From contig CANJQZ010000025.1 in the NCBI GenBank assembly GCA_947476515.1, positions 1-14,377 of the forward strand: a DNA stretch of 14,377 nucleotides, given 5' to 3'. Of this stretch, positions 8,029 to 14,377 are shown one piece after another (position 1 is the stretch's first letter; the number at the start of each line of letters is the position of its first letter). The notes under the pieces were generated by a model, which worked only from the letters and a program-made list of their open reading frames with translations, had not been told where the DNA came from and ran no database searches. The stretch is from Flavobacteriales bacterium. GTDB taxonomy: Bacteria > Bacteroidota > Bacteroidia > Flavobacteriales_D > Crocinitomicaceae. The translations under genes and the position numbers were made by a program.

Positions 8029-9400
8029 TATTCAATTGAGGCCATTAGAATTGCACCATTCTGAAATTTCATGGAAATGGCGCAATGACTCAACCATATG
8101 GGAGAATACAGGAAGTAAACCAGATGTTGATGTTACGCCTGAGATTGAAAGAGCATGGATTGAAAAAGCAATTTATGATGTGAATTCCAAAAGATTTGCA
8201 ATTACAGTAGATGATTTTTATGTAGGAAATATACAATTAACAAACATTACTGAAAAAGATGCTCAATATCATATTTTCATAGGTAATAAGGAATTTTGGG
8301 GAAAAGGGATTGCCTTTTCTGTCACACAACAAATTATTAGGTATGCTCAAAATGAAATGGGATTACAAATGCTATATTTATTTGTCAAACCAAATCATTC
8401 TGCAGCACTTCGCTTATATGAAAAGGCAGGTTTTAAACTTGTTAGCCCAGAAGTTCGCATGGAGTTAAATCTGCGTGATACTATAAAGCCTATCGTCAGT
8501 ATTTTTTGTATGGTGTACAATCATGAACCTTTTTTGCAAAAATGCTTGGATGGGTTTATGATGCAGAAATGTAAATTCGACTTCGAGATTGTTTTAGGCG
8601 AAGATTGTTCAACAGATAATTCTAGAAATCTAATTTTAAATTTTGCTAAAATGTATCCAGGTAAATTTAAATTGATTTTGCACAAATACAATGTTGGAGC
8701 TAATGCAAATCAAAAATTAGTTTTTGAAAATTGTAAGGGAAAATACATTGCCATGTGCGAAGGTGATGACTACTGGACTGATCCACTCAAACTTCAAAAA
8801 CAAGTTGATTTTTTGGAGATGCATCATCATTATTCAATGGTTGCTCACAAAGTCTTTATTGATGTAAATGGACATTTAAATAAATTTATTTACGGTCATC
8901 AAGAGTTCAGTTTGGAGAATATATTACACCATGGTCCATTGGTTCATACAGCATCAATATTATTTAGAAATGTTTTATCAGAAAATGATTTAGATTTATT
9001 AACTAAAGTAACTTTAGGGGATTGGATGTTGGTTCTATTGTTATCAAAACATGGGAAAATTAAATTGTTAGAAGATTATATGGCAGCTTATCGCATTCAT
9101 GAAAATGGTGTTTATGCTCCTCTCTCAATAGAAAATAAGGTTAAAAAAAACATTGAATTTCAAATGAATGTTATTTCGGTATTTCCTGAATTCAAAAATC
9201 TTTTATTAAAAGAAATTGATTCTAAAATGAAATTTTATTCTTTGTACGATTATTCACTAAAATCTTACTTGAAAGGAAATTCCTCTTTAAGAATTTTCTT
9301 ATATGGACTAAGGGTCAAATTAAATTTAAAAAATAGAATTTTTAAAATCATTAATCGTAAAAGCTTTAATAATGACTATTCCCATTGTATTTTGTTCTGA
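8021..9400 (+). CDS. Fusion protein: GNAT N-acetyltransferase domain plus GT2 glycosyltransferase domain
   Basis: The 459-residue protein joins two enzymes in one uninterrupted frame. Residues 1 to about 150 are a RimJ/RimL-like GNAT domain, with the acyl-CoA motif NKEFWGKGIAFS (89-100) and the C-terminal NHSAALRLYEKAGFKLV (125-141). Residues about 156-459 are a family 2 glycosyltransferase: VSIFCMVYNHEPFL (159-172), nucleotide-binding GEDCSTDNS (193-201), the metal-binding acidic cluster EGDDYW (247-252), HTASILFR (310-317), GDWML (334-338) and YRIHENGV (358-365). A reasonable model is that the GNAT half N-acylates the amino sugar made upstream and the GT2 half transfers a sugar, perhaps the same one; this is inference. 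The start overlaps the upstream stop by eight bases. The 3' end overlaps the ATG of a decayed GT8 gene. Confidence 0.9.
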   Translation: MYSIQLRPLELHHSEISWKWRNDSTIWENTGSKPDVDVTPEIERAWIEKAIYDVNSKRFAITVDDFYVGNIQLTNITEKDAQYHIFIGNKEFWGKGIAFSVTQQIIRYAQNEMGLQMLYLFVKPNHSAALRLYEKAGFKLVSPEVRMELNLRDTIKPIVSIFCMVYNHEPFLQKCLDGFMMQKCKFDFEIVLGEDCSTDNSRNLILNFAKMYPGKFKLILHKYNVGANANQKLVFENCKGKYIAMCEGDDYWTDPLKLQKQVDFLEMHHHYSMVAHKVFIDVNGHLNKFIYGHQEFSLENILHHGPLVHTASILFRNVLSENDLDLLTKVTLGDWMLVLLLSKHGKIKLLEDYMAAYRIHENGVYAPLSIENKVKKNIEFQMNVISVFPEFKNLLLKEIDSKMKFYSLYDYSLKSYLKGNSSLRIFLYGLRVKLNLKNRIFKIINRKSFNNDYSHCILF

Positions 9401-9461
9401 TAATAATTACATTCCATACATGGCAACCGCCATACAATCTGTTGTTGAAAATTCTTCAAAA
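9372..9461 (+). pseudogene. GT8 glycosyltransferase remnant (N-terminus only)
   Basis: An ATG at 9372, inside the 3' end of the GNAT-GT2 gene in another frame, starts a 44-codon frame ending with TAA at 9504-9506. Its first 30 or so residues (IPIVFCSDNNYIPYMATAIQ, then a VVENSSK-like stretch) match the usual N-terminus of family 8 glycosyltransferases. The expected DxD motif and catalytic body, normally some 250 more residues, are absent. The sequence instead passes into methyltransferase-like sequence around 9462. The 29-base overlap suggests that an intact GT8 gene once followed in the operon and lost all but its start by deletion or recombination. The exact junction is uncertain by about ten codons. 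Confidence 0.65.
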
Positions 9462-9792
9462 GAATTTCATGAAGTCGATTTAAGAAAAAACTTTACATCA
9501 AAATAAATCAGAATTATCAATTTGTTCGGAAGTTTCTTAACATTTACAAGAGGAAAGACCGATTTCCTTCATTTTAGAATTAACTCAACTGTCAGATATT
9601 ATTCTGTTTTCAGCTACGGTTCCAGGTCAAGAAGGAACACTCCACATTGATGAACAATATTTAAGTTACTGAACAGCAATTTTTATATCAAATAGCTTTT
9701 ATTGTTTCGATCTTATTCGTCCACAAATATGGATTAATTAATAAATCGACTGCTGGTCTAGACAAAACATAGTATATTTGTTAAACGGGTGA
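9462..9792 (+). pseudogene. Decayed SAM-dependent methyltransferase (C-terminal half, frameshift and multiple stops)
   Basis: Translation shows the second half of a class I methyltransferase of the type with EVAEHL and IPGQGGTxHxNEQWPSYW motifs. It begins HEVDLRKNF in one frame (near 9463-9490). A +1 shift around 9500-9507 leads to SELSICSEVS, a TAA at 9538 where Glu is expected, then HLQEE, LSDIILFSATVPGQEGT and HIDEQYLSY. A TGA at 9670 replaces the usual Trp. FYCFDLIRPQIWIN follows, with TAA TAA at 9739-9744, then IDCWSRQNIVYLL and a TGA at 9790. Residues on both sides of every stop still fit the family, so this is a gene decaying by point mutation, not noise. The SAM-binding N-terminal half is missing. 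It probably once methylated a sugar of this locus. Confidence 0.75.
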
Positions 9793-9925
9793 TGTTAAAA
9801 TTAAATATTTGAATAATTTTGAAACCATCTATAGTTTTTAATTAATACACAAAAAATTATAGACCGATAAAACAAATAAATGCAATAATTAAATTAATTA
9901 TTGAGAATGCAGGTAATAAAATACA
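9793..9925 (+). other. AT-rich spacer upstream of the isolated GT2 gene, with one possible -7 box
   Basis: No coding sequence is seen here. TAATTTTG at 9814-9821 fits the TAnnTTTG consensus, but no TTTG lies at a suitable distance upstream, and such matches are expected by chance in AT-rich DNA. It is the only candidate promoter I find for the gene starting at 9926, which is cut off from the upstream operon by the pseudogene. Confidence 0.25.
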
Positions 9926-10732
9926 ATGAAAAAATTATTAACTATTGTTATTCCTTGCTATAATCATGGAGAGTATTTAGAAGAAACGATAGCTAGTATT
10001 TTCTTAAGTACTAAAACATATATACCAGAAATTATTGTTGTAAATGATGGTTCAACTGATGAAAAAACAATTGATGTTTTTAGGCGGCTTGAAAATTTAG
10101 GTATTTATATCTTACACCAGGAAAATCTGGGATTAGGAGCAGCAAGAAATAACGGAATTAAAATCGCACAAGGTAAATATATTCTCCCTTTGGATAGTGA
10201 TAATAATGTGACTTATCATTATTTGAATACAGCAATCGACATTTTGGAAAATAACTCAGCTATTTCAATTGTCTACGGTGATGCTCAATACTTTGGAGGA
10301 AAACAAAATTTATGGAAAAATAAGACATTGGACAAAAAACAAATGTTGATAAGTAATCAGATTGATGCTTGTGCAGTTTATCGCAAAATGACTTGGACTA
10401 AAGTGAATGGATATGCAGAAGATATGCCATACATGGGCTGTGAAGATTGGAATTTTTGGCTTCGTTGCATCGATGTTGATGAGCAATTTTTCTATTTGGA
10501 AGAGGTGTGTTTTGAATATCGAGTACTAGAGAACTCAATGATCAATAGTGTAAAAGAAGATTTTGATTCAAAAGTTTTTGGATACAACGCAAAATCATTA
10601 TATTCTTTGTATAATCAATCAATGCGAAATGATTATGATAAATTAGAAACAATTTTTTACGGAAGTTTGCTCCGAAAAATCATCAAGCTGATTCTAAACC
10701 ACTTTGGAAAATACTCATATGTAAAAAAGTGA
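9926..10732 (+). CDS. GT2-family glycosyltransferase
   Basis: This 268-residue inverting GT-A glycosyltransferase would add one sugar to a growing lipid-linked glycan at the cytoplasmic face. It shows TIVIPCYNHGEYL (6-18), the nucleotide-binding VVNDGSTD (38-45) with D41, NLGLGAARNNGI (67-78), the DxD-type motif PLDSDNN (88-94) and the acceptor-side GCEDWNFWLR (171-180) carrying the likely catalytic acidic pair E173-D174. Donor and acceptor cannot be predicted. There is no transmembrane segment. The gene stands alone: decayed methyltransferase and spacer precede it, and 278 AT-rich bases separate it from the next gene. It is not translationally coupled, unlike the upstream operon. Confidence 0.92.
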   Translation: MKKLLTIVIPCYNHGEYLEETIASIFLSTKTYIPEIIVVNDGSTDEKTIDVFRRLENLGIYILHQENLGLGAARNNGIKIAQGKYILPLDSDNNVTYHYLNTAIDILENNSAISIVYGDAQYFGGKQNLWKNKTLDKKQMLISNQIDACAVYRKMTWTKVNGYAEDMPYMGCEDWNFWLRCIDVDEQFFYLEEVCFEYRVLENSMINSVKEDFDSKVFGYNAKSLYSLYNQSMRNDYDKLETIFYGSLLRKIIKLILNHFGKYSYVKK

Positions 10733-11010
10733 ATCTAGTTAAACCATAATAACAACATAAAAACATTAAACTAAATTGACAATCTTAATTTTATTTACAT
10801 TCTACGACAGTTAACATATATAAAAAAACAACTTAATAATATTCTAATCAAACATTTAGAATTTATCAAATAACAGGAGTCAGAGTTAAGCTATATTAAT
10901 AAATTTATTTAATTTAAGTTTTTTGTATAAGGGTTAACACTAAAATAGTTAATCGGTAATACTAATAATTAAAATCATACAAATTAGAATCACAATATAA
11001 TTATGAAATC
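10733..11010. other. AT-rich intergenic gap without recognisable genes
   Basis: I see no coding remnant, RNA gene, strong hairpin terminator or exact TAnnTTTG box on the plus strand in this stretch. It may be the eroded remains of another gene, but no residual protein motif supports that. Confidence 0.5.
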
Positions 11011-11937
11011 ATGAGTTTATCAATTGTGATAGTCAACTATAATTCTGAAGAATTATTAAAGAATTGTTTAGACTCAATTTTTCGTTCAACATTAAAAGAT
11101 ATAGAAGTTATTGTTGTCGATAATTCTCCCAATCACAGTAGATTAATTACTGCTCTTTCTCAATACCCACAAATTAAACAAATAAATAGTGATTTTAATT
11201 CAGGTTTTGGCCGCGCAAATAATTTAGGGGCTAAAATCGCTGATAAAGACTTTCTTTTGTTTTTGAATCCAGATATTATACTGAATATAGATACTTTAGA
11301 GATTTGTTTAAGTGAGTTTAAATTGAATAAAAAAGCTGGAATTCTTGCTTGTCAATTAAAATTCGAAAATTATGAAATTCAAGAATCCAGAAGTTATAAC
11401 ATTTTTAATCTAAATTCTGTCTTGATTAAATCTTCATTATATACGAAGTATTTTAAGCGGAAAATAATAAAAGGTCCAATAGAATCATTGACGGGTTGTT
11501 TTCTTTTAACATCAAAAGATATATTTAATAATGTAAATGGTTTTGACCCTGATTTTTTTATGTATTCTGAAGAATTTGATTTATGTCAAAGAATTAAAAA
11601 ACTAGATAAAGAGCTGCTATTTATTGAAACTGTAAGCTGCATTCATATTGGAGGAGGAACTATTGAAAATAATTTTTGGTCGGAGAAACAGAAAATCGTA
11701 TCTCATTATTTATTTTTATATAAGCATAAAGGATTCTGCTATTATTTATTGATAATTTTAATTGATCTTTTTGTACACATTTCAAATTTTATAATTTCTC
11801 CTTTTATTAGAAAAAAAGAAAGAAGCAATAATGCTTTAAATGCCTTTTCATTTTACTCAAGCTTAAAATATATTATTTCAATTCCATTTCTATTTAAAAG
11901 ACGACTTGGTGAATCTAAAAGACTTTTAAAAATATAA
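11011..11937 (+). CDS. GT2-family glycosyltransferase, rhamnosyltransferase (WbbL)-like
   Basis: This 308-residue protein resembles the WbbL-like branch of GT2, many of which are rhamnosyltransferases, although the donor here is unproven. Motifs are SIVIVNYNSEELLKNCLDSI (4-23), VIVVDNSP (33-40), NSGFGRANNLG (63-73), FLNPDI (84-89) with D88 as the DxD equivalent, LTGCFLLTSKD (160-170) and the branch-typical GFDPDFFMYSEEFDLCQRI (177-195). A hydrophobic stretch at about 238-262 (YYLLIILIDLFVHISNFII) may be a membrane anchor. It begins a compact three-gene set: two bases separate its stop from the next ATG. Base composition is even more AT-rich than in the first operon. Confidence 0.92.
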   Translation: MSLSIVIVNYNSEELLKNCLDSIFRSTLKDIEVIVVDNSPNHSRLITALSQYPQIKQINSDFNSGFGRANNLGAKIADKDFLLFLNPDIILNIDTLEICLSEFKLNKKAGILACQLKFENYEIQESRSYNIFNLNSVLIKSSLYTKYFKRKIIKGPIESLTGCFLLTSKDIFNNVNGFDPDFFMYSEEFDLCQRIKKLDKELLFIETVSCIHIGGGTIENNFWSEKQKIVSHYLFLYKHKGFCYYLLIILIDLFVHISNFIISPFIRKKERSNNALNAFSFYSSLKYIISIPFLFKRRLGESKRLLKI

Positions 11938-11939
11938 CG

Positions 11940-12695
11940 ATGAATATGAAAAGTAAATCATTAATCATTGAGATCAAATATTCAGGTTTAGGGGATCATC
12001 TTTTTCATAGCCATATACCAAGAATAGCGAAAGAATCAAAAATATATGACAAAGTATTTATCTCCGAAAAATCAATTTTTGGTCACTCAGATTATAAAAA
12101 ATTGATTTGGGAATTAAATCCATATGTTGATGGATTTACTGATGAATCAGGTATTATATGTGACATTGCAAAACAAGTAGCCAAACTCGATAGTCAATCC
12201 GAAACGAATCTGCTAGATCAAATAATGTACTTTTATGGACTAGACAATGGATGTTTTTGGAACCAACCAGAGGTGTATTATCAGCCAAAAAATAGAGAAG
12301 AATTTCATTATACTATTTTTGATCCTAATTTTGTCTCATGGATTGGAAATGTAACAGCTGAAGATGCAATGATATTTTTTCGGAATAATAAAATTAATTT
12401 TGAAAGAATAATGAAATTAAGAGATAATAAAATAATGTATATCCCCAGTGGAGCTGAAGTATTTATTGAGACTCCAACTTTATTTGATTTTTGTGACTTA
12501 ATCTACTCTGCCAAAACATTATTTTGTTTAACATCCGGTACTGCTACCTTAGCAGCGGCGCTTGATAAATCCGCCAAAGTATTTTATGGCGTGGAACAAC
12601 TTTATGGATTTCAACATTATAAAAGGCATGATTATATAAACATCCCGCGTGACTTTAAATCTCGTGTTGTTAGAAAAATTAAATCATTATTTTAA
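11940..12695 (+). CDS. Putative GT-B (GT9/heptosyltransferase-like) glycosyltransferase, short and divergent
   Basis: The 251-residue product is not a clear member of any family I know. Its N-terminus, IIEIKYSGLGDHLFHSHIP (9-27), resembles the nucleotide-free first domain of GT9 enzymes, where a GxGD stretch precedes a helix. The C-terminal FDFCDLIYSAK (182-192) followed by CLTSGTATLAAAL (196-208) resembles the donor-binding helix and the SGPAHLAAA motif of heptosyltransferases. It is about 80-100 residues shorter than typical GT9 proteins, and the usual central DxGxxxR region is not obvious. The position between two GT2 genes, with two-base gaps on both sides, supports a role in glycan assembly. 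It might instead be an inactive or regulatory relative. There is no signal peptide. Confidence 0.6.
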   Translation: MNMKSKSLIIEIKYSGLGDHLFHSHIPRIAKESKIYDKVFISEKSIFGHSDYKKLIWELNPYVDGFTDESGIICDIAKQVAKLDSQSETNLLDQIMYFYGLDNGCFWNQPEVYYQPKNREEFHYTIFDPNFVSWIGNVTAEDAMIFFRNNKINFERIMKLRDNKIMYIPSGAEVFIETPTLFDFCDLIYSAKTLFCLTSGTATLAAALDKSAKVFYGVEQLYGFQHYKRHDYINIPRDFKSRVVRKIKSLF

Positions 12696-12697
12696 AA

Positions 12698-13582
12698 ATG
12701 AAAGCAATTTTAACAATCGGAATGCCAGTGTTTAATGATATATTATTTATTGAGCAGTCGATTCAAAGTATACTAAATCAAAGTTTTAAAGATTTCATTT
12801 TTATTCTTTCAGATGATGGCGCTACTGATGGAAGTGCTGAAATTTGTTTAGAATATGCTAAACAAGACTCTCGAATTAAATATGTTAAGCAGAAAAATAA
12901 TTTAGGCATTTCAAAAAATATGGAATATTTATTAGAACAATGTGAAACGGAGTTTTTTATGTGGGCAGGAGATGATGATTTATGGAGTCCTAATTATTGT
13001 GAGATACATATTGCTAATTTAAAATCTAATTCAAAGGCAATTGTTTCATTTGGGAGCTTTCAATTAATAGATGAAGAAAATCAGCCTCTAGGTGCTGTTT
13101 TAGATATTGATTATTCAAATGAAATTAAATTAAAGCGAATCCTTTACTTTATAAGAAATTCTAATGATGCATTTGGTTATGGGTTATTTAGAACTCAATT
13201 AATTAATGGGGTTCGATTTCCAGTTTGGAAATGGCCAAATAAAAAATCCGCTTATAATAATATTTATCCTTCACTTTGTTTTTACTTGTTAAAAGGTCAA
13301 TATATTCATTTTAATAAGGAAGTTTTATTCTTTAAAAGAGAAAAAACGCAAAAGAACACAAATCACTTAATAGCAGGAAGTGGCAACGGAATCAAAGAAA
13401 CAATTGCCTATTGTTTAAGGAGGATCAATCTAGTTATATTTACATTTGCTCAGGCAGCAAAAACTAATTTCCTGCTTACGCTTATTATTTCACCTACTTT
13501 AATTTGGAATTGGTTCTTTATTTCAATGACTTCACAGATTAAATTAGTACTTCGTTCATTTTACAGAAAAAACACGCTGTAG
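12698..13582 (+). CDS. GT2-family glycosyltransferase with hydrophobic C-terminus
   Basis: This 294-residue GT-A enzyme has the classic family 2 pattern: TIGMPVFNDILFIEQSIQSI (6-25), LSDDGATDGS (37-46), NNLGISKNME (67-76) and the metal-binding AGDDDLW (90-96). The C-terminal part has two hydrophobic stretches, around residues 240-252 and 256-276, that could tether it to the membrane; this end is lengthier than a minimal GT2. Donor and acceptor are unknown. It lies two bases after the GT9-like gene, so it is probably co-translated with it. A 127-base gap follows before the next glycosyltransferase. Confidence 0.9.
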   Translation: MKAILTIGMPVFNDILFIEQSIQSILNQSFKDFIFILSDDGATDGSAEICLEYAKQDSRIKYVKQKNNLGISKNMEYLLEQCETEFFMWAGDDDLWSPNYCEIHIANLKSNSKAIVSFGSFQLIDEENQPLGAVLDIDYSNEIKLKRILYFIRNSNDAFGYGLFRTQLINGVRFPVWKWPNKKSAYNNIYPSLCFYLLKGQYIHFNKEVLFFKREKTQKNTNHLIAGSGNGIKETIAYCLRRINLVIFTFAQAAKTNFLLTLIISPTLIWNWFFISMTSQIKLVLRSFYRKNTL

Positions 13583-13709
13583 TGATTATAAATACTAGAT
13601 TAATCATCTTTTAATAGATTAGAGAGGTGCTTTTTTAATTTTGAAAAAGAATTTTTATTAATCGTGATTTAACTTTTAAACTATTCCAAATACTTATTTT
13701 CGTAAACAA

Positions 13710-14377
13710 ATGAAAAAAGTACTTATACTCGTCTACGACTTTCCTCCCTATGTTTCTGTGGGTGGCTTACGGCCTCATGCTTGGTATAAATATTTAAAAG
13801 AATTCGGGTTAGAACCCATTGTTATTACACGCCAATGGGAAAATGTTCATGGAAATCACTTGGATTATATTTCTAAAGGAAGCTCAGATCAAGCCATTAT
13901 AGAAGAAACTGAATTTGGAATCATAATTAAAGCTCCCTACCAGCCTAATCTAGCCAATCGTTTGATGTTAAAATATGGTGAAAATAAATTCAGTTTCATC
14001 AGGAAGTCAATAAGTGCTTTTTATGAATTTATACAGTTTTTATTTCCCATAGGTCCAAAGTCTAGTATTTATAAAACTGCAAAACAATATTTAAAAAGCA
14101 ATAGGGTAGATGTTATTATTGCTACAGGTGACCCCTTTGTTTTGTTTTCCTATGCAGCCAAACTCAGTGAGCAATATAAGACCCCTTGGATTGCCGATTA
14201 TCGAGATCCTTGGAGTCAGAGTTTTAGCGCAAAAAAGAGAGATTTCCAACGAGTAATTGATTATGTTTTTGAAAGCTATTTTGTTAAATCTGCTTCATCA
14301 ATTGTTACTGTAGATAAATTATTTAAATTAAAACTTGCTCAAATTTTTCCCAAAAAGGAAATAAATATTATTTCAAA
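13710..14377 (+). CDS. GT4-like glycosyltransferase (N-terminal 222 codons; runs off the right edge)
   Basis: The frame is open from the ATG at 13710 to the right edge. The start MKKVLILVYDFPPYVSVGGL is the typical N-terminal domain of retaining GT-B family 4 enzymes, where the glycine-rich loop touches the acceptor or donor phosphate; RPHAWYKYL follows. VDVIIATGDPF (133-143) and PWIADYRDPW (159-168) are hallmarks of the WcaI/Glyco_transf_4-like group. The donor-binding C-terminal domain with its E(x7)E motif would lie beyond the window. It likely continues the polysaccharide locus. The gap before it, and a near-match -7 box (TATTTTCG at 13695-13702), leave open whether it has its own promoter. 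Confidence 0.88.
   Translation, partial: MKKVLILVYDFPPYVSVGGLRPHAWYKYLKEFGLEPIVITRQWENVHGNHLDYISKGSSDQAIIEETEFGIIIKAPYQPNLANRLMLKYGENKFSFIRKSISAFYEFIQFLFPIGPKSSIYKTAKQYLKSNRVDVIIATGDPFVLFSYAAKLSEQYKTPWIADYRDPWSQSFSAKKRDFQRVIDYVFESYFVKSASSIVTVDKLFKLKLAQIFPKKEINIIS

Noticed and set aside
13590..13640. Possible terminator after the last GT2 gene (a T-run at 13631-13636)
   Set aside because: The sequence before the T-run offers only a weak 5-base stem (TAATC/GATTA) with a long AT-rich loop, set apart from the T-run.
13695..13702. TATTTTCG as a promoter for the GT4-like gene
   Set aside because: It has one mismatch to TAnnTTTG, no -33 element, and would leave almost no leader; kept only as a remark in the gene entry.

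Overview
The window comes from a low-GC member of the Bacteroidota, most likely a flavobacterium-like organism. The evidence is a large secreted protein with gliding-motility-type Ig-like and PKD repeats, a TAnnTTTG-type promoter box, weak or absent Shine-Dalgarno sequences, and genes rich in Ile, Lys and Asn. No species can be named from the sequence.

Layout. Positions 1-3039 (minus strand) hold the first 1,013 codons of a very large secreted PKD/LamG-type surface protein whose C-terminus lies beyond the left edge. A 262-base divergent intergenic region follows. From 3302 everything reads on the plus strand and belongs to a surface-polysaccharide locus (O-antigen, capsule or exopolysaccharide). 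The first block, 3302-9400, is tightly packed: a Wzt-type ABC-transporter ATPase, an FkbM methyltransferase, a DegT/DnrJ/EryC1/StrS aminotransferase, a WbqC-family protein, a second shortened DegT-like protein, and a GNAT-GT2 fusion. Most junctions are 4-base ATGA overlaps or an 8-base overlap. The block ends in a decayed stretch (9372-9792): the N-terminus of a GT8 glycosyltransferase runs into the C-terminal half of a SAM methyltransferase that carries a frameshift and four in-frame stops. A GT2 gene (9926-10732) then stands alone between AT-rich gaps. A compact three-gene set follows: GT2, a GT9/GT-B-like protein, GT2 (11011-13582). The start of a GT4-like glycosyltransferase (13710 onward) runs off the right edge.

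How the genes may work together (inference). The aminotransferase would make an amino-sugar nucleotide and the GNAT domain would N-acylate it. The attached GT2 domain and the other GT2, GT9-like and GT4 enzymes would assemble the repeat unit. The Wzt ATPase with its C-terminal glycan-recognition domain would power export, and FkbM methylation might modify or cap the chain. No Wzm permease, Wzx, Wzy, initiating transferase or nucleotide-sugar dehydratase is visible, so the locus is incomplete here or relies on genes elsewhere.

I found no CRISPR array, tRNA, rRNA, insertion sequence or phage gene. The most unusual items are the compact module aminotransferase / WbqC / degenerate DegT-like protein / GNAT-GT2 fusion, and the chimeric pseudogene. 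Neither is proof of a new system.
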